Below, in pieces: positions 1 to 12,283 of a stretch of 64,000 bases of DNA. Source of the DNA: Eupeodes corollae (taxonomy: Eukaryota; Arthropoda; Insecta; Diptera; Syrphidae); assembly GCF_945859685.1 (NCBI RefSeq), contig NC_079147.1:57504946-57568945 (forward strand), read 5' to 3'. The translations under genes and the position numbers were made by a program. Each line of letters begins with the position of its first letter. Within the stretch, counting starts at the first letter, position 1. The notes beneath the pieces were generated by a model, which was not told the DNA's origin, made no database searches, and saw only the letters and a program-made list of their open reading frames with translations.

Positions 1-1208
1 ATTATATTCAAGCTGTGGATGAATGATGGCTTTGTAAATTACAGCCAGATCAGAAGGTGTGACAAAATTCTTGCACCGTTCTTTTAGCAATATCAAATAT
101 ATTATGATCATTCCATAAAGGGTGATCTGTAATACACATATGGAGTACGGACAGTTGATTAATTTCCTGGTTCAAGTGCCACTCATAGATAACGGCATCG
201 GGGGAGTGTAACGCTTTAGTGGCAGGAGACAGCATTGAGTTTTTGATTTCCCATGGAACAATGCTGTCTAGATCAGACTGTAATGAGCTTATAATACGCT
301 GCCGCTCCACATTCGAAGGACAAGGATGTGAATCAAGAAACGTATATGAAACGCTGAGGGTATTGTCGTCAACGAAACAGTCTAATGGATTCGAAGTGGC
401 AGACAAAAGATCATTTATAAATATAAGGAAGAGAGTCGGAGACAAAACAGAACCCTGGGGGACACCAGCATTTATATTATGAATTTCAGACTTGAAACCA
501 TTAATACAACTTGTATTGAACAGTTAGGAAGGTAATTTCTTATCCAACGGAGAAGAGATTCAACAATACCAAAAGCACGCAATTTTGATAAGAAGCGCAA
601 TAATCTTACTTTCTCCAAAACGATGTAAAGATTTGTTCCACTGTTCGGTGAGATAAACCATGAGACATCTAGTGCTACGAAAGCCATACTGCTGGTCAGT
701 AACCTCCGTTCCTTAAGATATTTCTTAACCTGATAATTTATCAGCGTTTCCATGACCTTGGGACGTTAGTGCTGTTGGAAGATATCCAGAAGGAGAGGAG
801 GATATGCCCTTTTTAGGGACATGCTGGACAATTGCAGGAAAGATGGAAATGTTTACACAGTGGTTCTGCCGGGGTTGAAGAACACCTCTAAGAACAATTG
901 GGGAGATACTATCGAGCCAGCGGATTTGTTTATGACAAGGTCTTTCAGTACTCTTGCAACGGCACGAGTGCTAAGAAGATTCGTCCCATAGAATCGTTAA
1001 CGCTCTCAAGAACAGGAGGACTCATGACATTTTCCGGTAGCGTCGTATTAACTGCCAACTGTGCTGCAAGCAAATTAGCTTTATCGACCGAGCCCACATA
1101 GGAAGTGCCATTGTGGACGAGCGTTGAAACCGAGGATGACGTGGTTCTCGTACATTTTTTACAAATGACCAGAAATGTTTGCAACCTTTGGGACATTGAA
1201 GTATTTTT
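1..1208 (-). mobile_element. Non-LTR retrotransposon (family A), RT part, 5' side cut by a repeat
   Basis: This is the reverse transcriptase half of an APE-type LINE, read on the minus strand. The core at 50-445 carries PTLFLIFINDLL followed by a catalytic box FVDDNT. At 472-753 is the upstream part beginning METLINYQVKKYL, and 945-1200 is the linker between endonuclease and RT. The same blocks occur in the same order on the plus strand at 35160-37310, which proves one family. Stops and frameshifts make it a pseudogene. It continues beyond position 1. The endonuclease half resumes at 2284 on the far side of the 1209-2283 insertion. Clade is Jockey/CR1-like by motif style, not certain. Confidence 0.85.
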
Positions 1209-2283
1209 AACTTCCCATAGGAAGATATTGCAATGGGTCCGATTTGTCAAATTAAAAAAAAAATTGACATTTGTCGACTTTTCAAGATCCCTAGAGTCGA
1301 AATAAAAGATTTTTAGAAAGATGTCTGTGCGTGCGTTCGTACGTCCGTACGTTCGCGACGTTTTTTTTCGTCGTCCATAGCTCAAGAACCAGAAGAGATA
1401 TCGATTTCAAATAAATTTTTTTATACAGATAATAAAGCAGAAAGATGCAGAAAGGGCTCTCAACAAAATTGAGTGGGCGGTTTTTTACCATAGCAGTTTG
1501 AAAAAAAGGTGAAAATTTTGGTTAACCTTAAATATCTTACAATCCAAAAACGCTAGAGACTTGAATTAAATTTTATATAATTTATTGTAACGTGATATCA
1601 AAGAAGTATATTCTTTGAAAAAAATCCTTGTAACAGTTTTTTTTATAAATACAAAAATCTGAAAAAAAAATTTGTCAAATCCAAAATTTTACGACTAAAA
1701 TATGGTTTCATCTCTAAAAGAATTTTGTACAACGAAGAATAATGTTTTTGACAACTGATAAAAATTTGAGAAAAATCGAATTGACAGTTTATTTTATAAA
1801 AAATAAAAATCTAAAAAAAATACATATTACTCAAAGTTGGTAAAAAGTGAATATTGATTCAAATATCTTTTCAAAAACTTGAAATTTAGGCTTCGAACTT
1901 ACTTTATCTTATAAGAAATATTGTTTTTAACATTCAGTAAAATGTTGAGAAAAATCGAATTGATAGTTTTTTTACAAAAAATAAAAACCTAAAAAAAAAT
2001 TAATAAAAGTTGGTACAAATTGATTTTCAACTCAAATATCTTTTCAAAAATTTGAAATATTGGCTTCAAACTTATTTTATTTCACAGAAAATATTGTTTT
2101 CGATATTCACTAATTTTTATATAAAAATCCAACAATCCGTTTTTTCCTAAAAAATAAAATCTACAAAAAATAGTACGCAAATTTGGTAAAAATTGATACG
2201 AGTACATATAGACAAACTTTTAAGCAAGACAAATCGACAGACGGGATGGGAAGTTATCAGTGTGGGTCGCATCCCAGCCTCTT
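1209..2283 (+). repeat. 1.07 kb AT-rich interspersed repeat, copy 1
   Basis: Begins AACTTCCCATAGGAAGTT and ends near GGGTCGCATCCCAGCC. It matches 6753-7833 along its whole length, including the CGTACGTTCGC tract, the AGAAAGATGCAGAAA block and a long series of A/T-rich lines. It has no coding potential. AACTTCCCAT at the left end is repeated in inverted form (ATGGGAAGTT) at 2246-2255, but some 28 bases follow that inner copy, so it is not a simple terminal inverted repeat. It lies inside a LINE. The class is unknown; a non-autonomous DNA element is my best guess. Confidence 0.75.
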
Positions 2284-3121
2284 ATTTGCCTTAATTTCTG
2301 ATCATTCAAAAATTTGGTTCGTCGAATATGAACATTACAGGTCTTTCTAGCTTGTCTGAACTTATTCTGGTTTTCCTCAGTCAGGTTGGCAACTGAGGAA
2401 AACTTACATCTCTGTACCTAATAACCTCTTTACCAGTTAAAGTTCCTGAAGAATTCATTGATACCGTCGCAGTTGGCTTTCTCATATTGCCAAACGGTTC
2501 TCATAGTAGTTTTTTCTTTAACTGGGTTTTTAGACATGAGAATTTTTGCAGATACGATACAATGGTCTGATTTTCCTAGAGGCGGTAATACACTGATTGT
2601 GTATTTATTAGGGTCAGAGGTAAGAAACAAGTCTAGGCCAGAATAACGAAGGCAAGAAGAATTGTGTACATTGAAATTGCCCGCAACGACGATTTTAGTG
2701 TGAGGAAAATTAGCAACAATTATTTGAATGGAGTCAGACAGAGCATCAAATTCGTTGAAAGTTGAATTTCTGCCCAGATTTGGACTTCGATATAAAAAAA
2801 ATGCGTGGATGATTTGCTTATTTACCCTGAATTTTAACCACAGGAAGTTAAAGTTTGTGTTAGAGTACAAACCATATTGTGTCTGAAGTTGGTATGCTAC
2901 ATCATTTCTTATAAACACGGCTTATCCATGATGACGAAGAATAATGGTACTAAGTTATACCCATTGAGATTGAATTCCGAATGATCGAAATCTTTACCTG
3001 TTTGAGTTTCACTCAATGCCAAAACAGCTGTCCTATTTGGCACAGAGTGGACATATGTGGCATAGCAATTCTTTTTTAAACCACGAATTTTACTAAAGTC
3101 CACCCTGAATTCACTCAACAT
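2284..3121 (-). mobile_element. Non-LTR retrotransposon (family A), endonuclease part
   Basis: The minus strand encodes an APE-type endonuclease. At 2430-2918 it carries FFLYRSPN, then VVAGNFNVHNS, then LDLFLTSDPNKY, and finally PLGKSDHCIVS, the typical SDH-type C-terminal motif. The start (MLSEFRVDFSKIRGL, 2909-3121) is in another frame, so at least one frameshift separates them. The segment 2284-2430 matches the plus-strand copy at about 35450-35600. It is the same element as 1-1208, interrupted by the repeat at 1209-2283. Confidence 0.85.
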
Positions 3122-3540
3122 TCTAAAGTGTAAAACTCGTGAAACACAAATTCGGACAATTACCTATAAGATATGTAGTATCTAGGATTCAATTTGAACT
3201 TTTCAATAACAAACTTTCACTCGTGTTATGCCTTAGCGAAAATCTGCATAATGATCCGCCCCTGGTTAACTAGATAGGAAGGGGAGACGGGATTACCCAT
3301 CACACTATGTTTATCACTTTCAATTCACCGATTATAAGGAATTACGAGAGTGGATTCCTAAATGCTTCTTATACTTTTCTCTTATTTCAAGCAGCAGATG
3401 CAAAAGTACTACAACCTCCAAAACGTTTTGAAACCCCTAATTTTTGTAATAAGCTCACATTCAAGGACATGTTTCTAACTTTATTATGCAGAGAAACAGT
3501 GGTAGAACTAGAAAAGGAACAGAAGGTTTAAAAGTAGAAG
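3122..3540. other. No recognisable gene
   Basis: This may include the 5' edge of the adjacent LINE. A 74-codon open frame at 3307-3531 resembles no protein I know and has no good start context. Confidence 0.4.
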
Positions 3541-4036
3541 TCGGTACACATTGGTGTTAAATTCTTCCACATTCGCGTAGTACGGTTAAAGAACGAATCT
3601 CTGTATTTGACCGTACGGTCGTATTTGGGTTCGAGGTATTACTGATGGAATTTCTGGTAGCACGAGTATTACGGAGAAACTACTTAAGGGAAGAAATGCA
3701 GAGGGCTATTCGTATGGAACATATACCGTTAAAGTATAGCGGTAAAAATGTATTAGACAAGAAACTTTACAACGATGTTAAAGTGATGTTAAGTAACTAA
3801 CGATGATATTATCACCAATTAATTTTAACGCTCTGCTGATCAGCAGATTTACATATGTGTGTTAAAATCTCTTGCTCCAGAATAAGTGCGAAAAATTATT
3901 GATACCATAGAATCAACGACTATTTTAAGTACAGGCATAGTCATAACACTTACTGGCAGCGTTGAATTGGTGGCGAACTGCCTAGCAAAGAGATTAGCGA
4001 CTATCGCAGTTCGTAACATGTGCATAATTGTGTGCA
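3541..4036 (-). mobile_element. Family A LINE relic, internally deleted
   Basis: 3541-3790 matches, on the minus strand, the end of the family A reading frame (the RNTRTARNAxQFTLEL-type block also seen at 37021-37110 and 44200-44350). 3849-4037 matches the endonuclease-RT linker (SVMTMPVLK...VDSM, compare VMSPPVLESV at 35770). The RT core between them is missing, so this is an internally deleted copy or two fragments. Confidence 0.6.
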
Positions 4037-4179
4037 ATAATGTGTAATATTAGGGCAAGAAGAATTGGGCAAGGAATTGTAAACCTTTGTGTTGCAAATT
4101 CTAATAATTGCAATATAAGTTTTAAACAATTACTTTTTTAAGGTAGTCATTTCGTAGTTGTGTGAGGTGTGTACTCTGA

Positions 4180-4680
4180 ACGACTGAAATTAAGTCTCTC
4201 AATCCACCTTTCCAATCATGATATCTTATTACGGGCGAAACTTTTGGCGATAAAGGAAGTGTTGTCCTTGCTTAAAAAAAACGTGATATCAACTTCTGAT
4301 ATCCGTATTTTCTCAGATAGTTAGGCCGATATAAATTCGGACTCTGTCTCTACAAATTCTATAACAATTCATAACTGTCGACCATCTCTAATGGAGATGA
4401 CAAAACAGTTTAATATTCACCTTTCCTAGGTGCCGGGCCATAGAGACCTTCAACCTAACTTTAAGGCAGATGAACTTGCCAGGAATGGTACAGTAAAACC
4501 CATTCTTTCACGTTTGGCAAATGCTGGCATACCAATCGCTACTTGTAACCTATTGCTAATGCAACACGCTATGAAGAAGGCAAACATCAGGTGGAACAAC
4601 ATCATCACGGCCAACACTAGATTTAAAGCGATCAAGGTGCCTGCTATCTCTAAGAAAATTGACATGAAAATGTGATCTCT
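4180..4680 (+). mobile_element. LINE fragment: RNase H domain
   Basis: Plus-strand translation gives an RNase H domain: LAIKEVL with the catalytic Glu, RIFSDS with a catalytic Asp, then VPGHRDLQ and KADELARNGT with the last Asp. A stop replaces the Trp before VPGHRD and another breaks the block after IFSDS, so it is decayed. RNase H of this type is found at the end of I, R1, LOA and Jockey-group LINE frames. No RT is attached, so the copy is 5' truncated. Confidence 0.75.
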
Positions 4681-4879
4681 TTTCGTAGAAAAATAAAACT
4701 GATTCTTAAAACAAATTATAAAGAATTTTCTTCATTTTTGACGTACATACACATTATTTTCGAACTCAATTTCCGAGAGCAAATAAGTAAGTAAGTATAA
4801 GTAATTCATTTATTTCCATTAATTTACAAGAATTTTATACAATATTTTGAATTTAAATGCTATCAGCCAGGTTGACATA

Positions 4880-5745
4880 GAATTCTGTTATTAATAACAA
4901 TCTTTACTTGTAAATACATTTCAAAAAAGTACTTAATATGTTCCAATCATGCTCGCTAAGGATGTTTATAGTCCTTGTAGGGTAAGAGTATTTTTCCCGA
5001 AGAAGTAGCGTATTAAAGTTTTGAATATTGGACAGATACCAATGAAATTTAGACAATCTTATTTTGATTTTGATTGTACAGCAGCGTACATAATTGGTTA
5101 AAACTATACCATTATAAGGACTTCTATTTAAGTAGAGAACTTCACATCTTGCTTTAAAGATTAGGGATATCCCTTCATAACGCAGTGAATCCTTGAAATA
5201 ATTTCTGGAACCAATATTATAGCTGAGGTGACTGAAGATTACTCTACTGAATGAGTCTTGAGCTTCTTCTATCAGTGAATGCCCCTTTATGTCCTCATTT
5301 TTTTCTATGATGCTGTACATTTGTTAAATCCAATCTCACTCCACACTTATTGACAACAGATTGCCATCTTGCAAACTACCAGTCCTTGTTTCTCAGCTTA
5401 TATGAAAGAGGTCTTTTCGAAAGTCTTGTGCTCTGATGGTTGCTGCAGACTTTGTGATGTAGCCAGCTTGAGACATCAGGGTGCTTGTTGGAAGTCCTGT
5501 TTCTAAAACTATGGGTATTAAGAGGTAGGTTAAAAAGTTTTTTTATAGGTAAAGTTCCTAAAAAATTTGTCGACATCCACATACTCTTCCAATTTCCAAA
5601 CCTTAGTAGCATACAAGACAGTAGATTTCTGTACTGAATTAAATATTTTGTATTTTGTAGATAAATTAATTTGTCGGTTCTTTGGTAAATTTACCAAACT
5701 TTGTGAGCTTTGGGCTTTCTCCGATAAATTAATTTGAAAATTTAA
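4880..5745 (-). mobile_element. LINE family B, C-terminal half of RT frame
   Basis: The minus strand from 5745 down carries blocks STKYKIFNSV, VLYATKVWKLEEY and KLFNLPLNT, then at 4904-5320 the block SLIFKARCEVLYLNRSPY. The same order (SKFKVFEATIKS; SIIFKAHTEMLELNHRPHR) occurs in the minus-strand LINE at 31950-33490, so they are one family. Several frameshifts are present. The 5' side ends exactly at the MITE at 5746. Confidence 0.65.
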
Positions 5746-6083
5746 TGGCTGAAACACAAACACGCTTCAGCTTCGGCTTCGCCTGACGTTTACAAGTTCA
5801 GCCATAGGAATTCAATGCATGCTATCACAATGGAGCTTCGACCTCACGTTTTGATTGACAATCGTAAGGAAAAAAACATATTGTGACTCCAAACGGAAGC
5901 TCTAGTTCAATTACCTGAACATTTACTTTGTCTGACAGCTCAACAGCTGTAAAAAATGGCAACAAAGTAAATATTTGCTCTTTGGAGGGATGAAATAATA
6001 GAAATGTCATTCAAAGCAATCTCGAAGCAAGGCCACCGTAACGCAGACGAAGCCGAAGCTGAAGCGTGTTTGTGATTCAGCCA
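5746..6083. mobile_element. MITE with ~45 bp terminal inverted repeats and TAA target duplication
   Basis: The left end TGGCTGAAACACAAACACGC is mirrored by the right end GCGTGTTTGTGATTCAGCCA. The arms (5746-5790 and 6040-6083) pair over about 45 bp with few mismatches. TAA precedes the left end and follows the right end, giving a 3 bp duplication. The length is 338 bp, with no coding frame. The TWA target and short TIR structure fit a non-autonomous PIF/Harbinger element, but I see no transposase here to confirm that. Confidence 0.85.
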
Positions 6084-6294
6084 TAATGTTGTTGAGTATA
6101 TTGTTACTATTGTTATCAGTCTTCTTAATCGTAGATTGAATCTTATGTCAGAAGACAAAATCCTTAAAGAATTACTGTCTGAAAAAAAGTGTTTGGTTTT
6201 TGAATTTAAGGAAATAAAAGTTCATACAAATTAAGATAAACAAATAAGTTGGAAAGTTACTTCTTAAGAACCTGAATATTTGCTCTTTTTTTCT
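6084..6294. other. Short spacer without recognisable feature
   Basis: AT-rich. I could not follow the family B LINE across the MITE into this stretch. Confidence 0.3.
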
Positions 6295-6382
6295 CATTCG
6301 TGACAACATTACTTGCACACAGGAATGGTTGAAAGTTGTAAGTCACTACGCCCTAGTTCCCAAAGGACTGTTGCGCCACCCA
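6295..6382 (+). mobile_element. SINE 3' end fragment
   Basis: Matches the last ~90 bases of the complete SINE at 32487-32786: a TGACAACATTACT block, then GGTTGAAAGTTGTAAGTCAC, then GGACTGTTGCGCCACC. The tRNA-like head and body are missing (5' truncated). Confidence 0.85.
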
Positions 6383-6752
6383 ATTTATTTGTTATTAAAA
6401 AAGATCTTATGAAAATAATTCGAAGCATTACTACAGTTGTTCCAAATTATAAATTGTTAGAAAACCAAGATTTTAGTTGTTTTTGACAGCAAACAAATCT
6501 CAAGATGATATCTTTACTTATACAACTTAACTGTACAAGCTTTATGGCTCATATGACGCCCTCCTGGATCCGCCCTTGCAGCAAATACAATTTTAAGTTG
6601 TATAATTTCCTCTCGCAAAAAAATTTAATTTAAGTACCTAATGTTCTAAAGGTGTGCCCATAATTTGTATTTTTAAATATTGGAGCCAAAGCACCAACAT
6701 TATTGATTACAGAACTGTTTCTCTATTTCTGAAATATTTTTAAATGTTTTTT
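6383..6752. other. No recognisable feature
   Basis: AT-rich spacer between the SINE fragment and the second copy of the 1.07 kb repeat. Confidence 0.3.
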
Positions 6753-7833
6753 AACTTCCCATAGGAAGTTATTGTAATGGGTCGGATTTGTCAAATTGAA
6801 AATTTTGAAATTTTTCGACGTTTTAAGGTCATTAGAGTCGAAATAAAAGATTTTAAGAAATATGTCTTTACGTGCGTGTGTACGTACATTTGTAGGTCCG
6901 TACGTTCGCAACGTAAGGCAGAAAGATGCAGAAAAGGCTCTCAAGAAAATTGCGTGGGTGGTTTTTTTACCATAGCAGTTTAAAAAAAGGTAAACATTTT
7001 TGTTAACCCTAAATATCGTACGAACCAAAAACGCTAGAGACTTAAATTAAATTATATATAACACATTTTAACTTGATACCAAACAAGCATATTTTTTGAA
7101 AATAAACCAATAAACTGAAAAAAATGTGTCACCTCAAAAAATTTAGAAATACAAAATGATTTTATCTCCAAAACAATTTTTTGCAACGAATAATAACGTT
7201 TTTAACATCTGGTAAAATTTTGACAGTTTTTTTTAAAATCAAAAATCTAAAAAACATTACTCAAAATTGGTGAAAACTGATTTTCGACTGAAATATATTT
7301 TCAAAAGTTTGAGGTTATGGGTTCCAACTAATTTTCACTTATAATAAATGTTGTTTATAACATTCGGACAAATTTTGAGAAAAATCGAATTGACAGTGTT
7401 TTTTACAAAAAATAAAAACATTACAGAAAAACAATACCTTAGTTTAATAAAAATTTACTTTCTACTCAAATAGCTTTTTAAAAATTAAAAATATTGTCTT
7501 TAAACTTTTTTTTTAACAAAAAATATTGTTTTTTATATGCAGTAGTTTTTTTATAAAAATCCAACAGTCCGTTTTTTTAATAAAAAAAATAAAATCTACA
7601 AAAAAATAGTACGCAAATTTGGTAAAAATTGTTGTTCGGTTGTTCTAGATTTTCACACTAAACTATTTTTTTATATGAAAAATATTGTTTATAATTTTAA
7701 AATTTTTAAAAATAATTCAACTATGTAATACATTTTTTAACCCAACACGAAAACCTACAAATTTTTAAGCAAAACAAATCGACAGACGGGATGGGATAAC
7801 TAATAACTATCAGTGTGGATCACATCCCGGCCA
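6753..7833 (+). repeat. 1.07 kb AT-rich interspersed repeat, copy 2
   Basis: Full-length match to 1209-2283 in the same orientation, starting with AACTTCCCATAGGAAGTT and ending with GATCACATCCCGGCC. Small indels accumulate towards the 3' end, where the inner ATGGGAAGTT is altered. The right flank runs directly into a LINE fragment. Confidence 0.75.
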
Positions 7834-8370
7834 AATCGGAATTAGGTTTTGTTAATAGATGGTCTAAGGAATTGTCTAACCTTTACGTGACCCGATCGGT
7901 ATACATGGCAATTGTCCGGCCCCTACTTGAATTTCCGTCGCAGGTTTCGTTTCAATGTCAAGATATACAAACCCTTTATCAAGAAAGCATCCAACGAAGA
8001 TTTCTTCGTTTTCCACCTCAATACCTTCCTTGGGAAAATCCTTTGATCTTACTTACCGTGATCACCTCCATCGGTCGAACTTCAACTCATAACAGGAACA
8101 GAGAGAAATTGCTGACATATACTTTTGATACATCGGCTTTTCTCGGTAGCAGTTGACTGCTCCCCTCTCTATAATTCTATTTCTTTTAACATTCGCATCT
8201 TCGCACCAACTCATGACACCTCCTATCGTCTTAACGAACCTCTGACCCCTATGCTTCGGTTGGTCAATACGAATCCAAATTCATTTGATTTCTAGATCAG
8301 CACCTATAACTTCAAACTCCTTATGACCAACCTATAGTTATAATTGTACACCTTGAATTAAATGGGGTTA
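7834..8370 (+). mobile_element. LINE fragment, RT C-terminal region
   Basis: The open frame contains LGFVNRWSKELSNLY, then YMAIVRPLLEF and ESIQRRFLRF. This is the LYxxxVRPxxE...IQRRFLR pattern that follows the RT fingers in Jockey/CR1-type LINEs. After 8156 the frame shifts and weak similarity continues to about 8370. It is 5' truncated at the repeat boundary. Confidence 0.65.
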
Positions 8371-10946
8371 ATCCCCGACTAAACAAAATGCAACACAAAT
8401 TAGTGGACAACAACAATCTATATTCTCTCAGGGTATTAAAGACTTACAAAACTTACCCACTTTAAGAATAACTTAAATTACTTAAAATTGTATTAATATT
8501 TTGTTTGTCGTTCTGAAATTTACAGAGGAACTTACTTTCTGACATTCCCCTAAGGAAATTTTTAAATTGCTCATCCGAACTGGCCATACGAAAAGGCTTT
8601 TATCCCGTACCTGATGAATTTCCTCAAAACATTGAAGATTTTCCAAAGCATTTCCCATCACTTAACCCATTTGCTCTTCTGGATGTTCCTTTCACTTTCA
8701 CTTAACTTGTTTGTAATTCTCTACTCAACTTTTGGAATGTAAGAATCTCACAATTTGCCCCAAGGGATTTAGAATTTGCGGACATGGCGGAATTTTGGCG
8801 TCTTTGAGTACTCCAACTTTTTATTTCTGTTTTTGATGTCTTCAATGTTTATTTGTATGTACTGAACGAATGGTAGACATCACTTTTATATTCGAAACAT
8901 GATTTTAAGTTTGAGAAGTGGCTATATTTTCGCACTTACCATTAGATATAACAAATAGCCTTGGGAAATGTATCTACTTGAGGATTTAGCAGCCTTTAAG
9001 AGATTATATTCATAGTTTAACAATTTTTCAACAAGAAATCGAAGGTAGGAAAGTTAAACCTCAAAAACTACGATTCATATATCTATAGGCCATATGCCAA
9101 GCGATTAACCCTTTGAAATTTTGGAAGGTGCATTTAGGCACGCTGTTGCTTCAACAAGCATGCGATGGGAAATAATTGATTTCACACACTTTTCCCGATC
9201 TAGAACAACCCTTTTACGTATTCCATGCTTCAGCACTTTCACTCTTTAACTTTCATTTCCACTTGGTTAATAAAAAGGGTTACACATAAATTTCCCTCGT
9301 TGAATTCAATGATTTTCCGTGCTGATCAAAGAATAGAACACGTTGTAAATCAATTAACACCAAAGCAATGAATCACGCACTTATGACATTTCAAATGCTC
9401 ATCTTCTTGAAATTCGAGGGTTGCTAAAGGTACGAGTATGCATTTCGAAACCCGGAAACGTATGAATACCCAACGACAACGCCAACGAGTATGATTTTAG
9501 CTTTTAAACGTTTCCTTTTGAAACACGCGTAGGTACACATAAATACTGCCCCGATAAATATTTAGAATGATTTATACTCGGACACGCTCCAAAATTGTCA
9601 TCCTTTGTTTCAATGACGATATTTTCACAAGGGATAAGCATAAACCAAAACAAACGTGAGTTACCCCTTTATCGAAGTCAATATACGCAGTTGATATGAA
9701 GCAACAGCAATCTATACGCACCCTTAAACAACAGGGGTTCGTCCAAAAGGTACAAGGTTTACAGGATTTTGTGCGGTTGTGTCTCATAAATCGTCTGAAA
9801 CCAAACATTAGAAGCAAAGAAAAACACTAGTCAAACAAATGCTTTATGTCATCCATGTCTGCCCACTGCCCATGCCCTGTATCACTGGACACAACACTCT
9901 AAAAAACAACAAAAAAGGGTCTCTTCTATCGCCTTTGATGATGACCAAAAGTTCCCTTAATTTGACTTAAGAAACTAAAAGATATAAAAGGATGATTGTG
10001 CGTGTTGCCTGTCAATTAAAGGGTTCAAAGTTGAATTATGACCAACTTATTGGGAGCTTATCTCTAAAAGTGAAAGTCATCCTCGAAGATTTGCATACTT
10101 TTGAAAGTCCACTCTCGTCGCATTTTCTCAAGACAAAAAGAACAATAGAAGATGTCCCATGGCAAATAAGGAGGAGTGATATCACCATCTCCACACTACC
10201 GACCATCGAGAGCACCATCCTTACCCTAAATCACAAAGGACCCATAAATCATTAAAGAATATTTAAGATTATAATTCCTGAGTTATGTACTTTCCATAGA
10301 AGGGGGTGAGTCTATCTGTGAGTTAAGTTCTCTTTGAAAGTCCGGTTGATGTTTCTGGTCCTAAAACTTTTGCACCAAGTCGACGCAATAATTCTCATTC
10401 TCACGCGTGAAAAACATTGTGTTATTTAGTAACTCGTAATTTTTGTATGATTTATTTGTCCGACCTTAATTTTTATGGGGATGACCAATGGCCAATGACC
10501 AATGACTATGGATAATTTTGATTATAAGAATAGACAAAGTTTTGTAATTACATTGTTTTGCAGTTTAATGTTGGAAATTTATATTATGTGTCTCTTAGAA
10601 CTTTACACAAGTAAATTCAAAAGTTATGCAGTAAAGTTATGCTTTTAAAGAAAGTTATGTATGTACGGTTCCAATTTGGGTCATTTTAGGAAGTTTGGTT
10701 TTGTTAGGGGTTGGGGTTAATCAAGCTCAAGGAATCCTTTGAACTTTTCTTATACTTTGACTTGGAATGGGTTTTATATTTTATATATATAATGAATAAC
10801 GGCTCTCAAGATTCTTTATATTGGAATCTGGGGAATAGCTCAAGGTCCAAGAAACATTCTGATATAAAATGTCAACTTTTAAGCATGCTTACGCAATCTC
10901 CCGTACCCGTGGCATCATGCTATATGTGTATGGACTGTGATGATTG
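8371..10946. other. 2.6 kb without recognisable gene
   Basis: AT-rich. The open frames here (for example 9572-9817 minus and 9992-10255 plus) are under 90 codons and show no family resemblance, intron partners or promoter context. Confidence 0.35.
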
Positions 10947-12058
10947 TGCCATCTAGATTTCGACAGACATATAAATGCTGCTCTGACCAGGACCAGAGGA
11001 GCCTTCGCTCTGACGAAACGGCTGTTTTTTAGCAGTCGGCTTGACCCCAGAGTGAAGGTAATTTGCTACAAGGCCCTCATACGGCCAATGATCGTTTATA
11101 GTTGTCCTGTGTGGTTCAACGTTGCCCCTTCCCAGATGGAGAAGTTTCGGGTGTTCGAGCGGCAGTGTTTACGACGCTGTACCGGCTTATATCGAACAGC
11201 CGAGTCTTCTTATGTGCATTACTATTCCAACGAGGTCCTATACAACGGGGCTCGAATCAACAGAATTGACAATTTCGTGATAAAACTAGTTTGAGGTCAC
11301 ATTGCAAGAGCTATGTCTTCGACCAACAATTTAATTTTCGGGGCGTTCTATCCGAACGACGAGTATTTTCAAAGTGCACGCTTGAGCGGCTTCATTCCAC
11401 CAGAGGCATTCCTCTTTTTAGAAAATGCGGTCTGATACATGATAGATTGGCAGTACCGTTAATTTACCACGTCAGACGAAGAACCGTGGATAGGCGACTC
11501 CCATACGATCGGGACGTCATGGCACAAGGCGAAGCCGAGCTCCTTCGGTTCAGTAGGGCTGTGTCCGAACGGTACCGAACTGATAGGGTGAAGCAGGGGA
11601 ACCTATTCTGGTGGCTTCAATCGGCACTTGATAGTGGGTAGTCGGGATGGGGTTTTAAGACTTAGCCGGCTTACATACTTGTTTTATACTTTTAGGGTTT
11701 AGTTTAAGTAGAATAGGCATGGTAGAATAGTTAGGTTAGGTAGAATAGTTAGTTCAAGTTAGCTTTAAGTTTTTTTTAAGGACCTTATTTTAAGTAGTTT
11801 TCAAGTAAAAATAAAAAATTGTTATTAGTTTTTTAAATTTTCTAATGAATACAAAAATAAATAAAATTGAATTAAAGTTAAAATAGATGTTAGGGCCGAA
11901 AGGCATTAGTAGTTAGTGTCATAGTTTAACTTAGAGTGTCCGTATGGGACCATTAAGTTAGTTGTAAGTTATGGATAATTAGGCTAGTTTTATAAATTTT
12001 TGTCTAGCTTTAAGATAGGTTTATGAATGAATTAAGAAAAATGAATTTAAAAAAAAAA
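10947..12058 (+). mobile_element. I-clade-like LINE, 3' half with poly(A)
   Basis: A 5'-truncated LINE. From 10947 the frame reads FDRHINAALTRTRGAFA, ALIRPMIVYSCPVW and RVFERQCLRRCTGLYR. A single TGA at 11292-11294 interrupts it, then a 1-base frameshift near 11425 leads to DRLAVPLIYHVRRR and QGNLFWWL (to 11641). The stop most simply comes from CGA to TGA, since reading continues in frame after it. 11642-12050 is the 3' UTR, ending in an A run at 12050-12058. A SINE is inserted immediately after. Relatively young copy. Confidence 0.75.
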
Positions 12059-12283
12059 CTGTGCCATCTAATGTTTTTGTTTTCACAGGTTCTGCCTCTT
12101 GTGAGGAATTGCAAATCCTCCAAGAGTAATTCTTGTCATGAAAAGTGCTTTCTCAAATTAGCCGTTCATATTCGGCTTAAAACTGTAGGTCCAATCCATC
12201 TCTGATAACATTACTCGCATACGGTAATGGTTGAAAGTTGTAAGTCACTAGGCCCTAGTTCTCAAGAGACTGTAGCGCCATCT
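12059..12283 (+). mobile_element. SINE copy lacking the tRNA head
   Basis: Starts at CTGTGCCA and matches the body of the SINE at 32487-32786 (CTGCCTCTTGTGAGGAATTG, GTAATTCTTGTCATGAAAA, GTTGTAAGTCACTAGGCCC) to the terminal GACTGTAGCGCCATC. The pol III promoter boxes are absent, so this copy is 5' truncated. It begins at the poly(A) of the I-like LINE. Confidence 0.85.

Noticed and set aside
9992..10255. 87-codon plus-strand frame
   Set aside because: No family resemblance or conserved pattern; the composition is compatible with chance.
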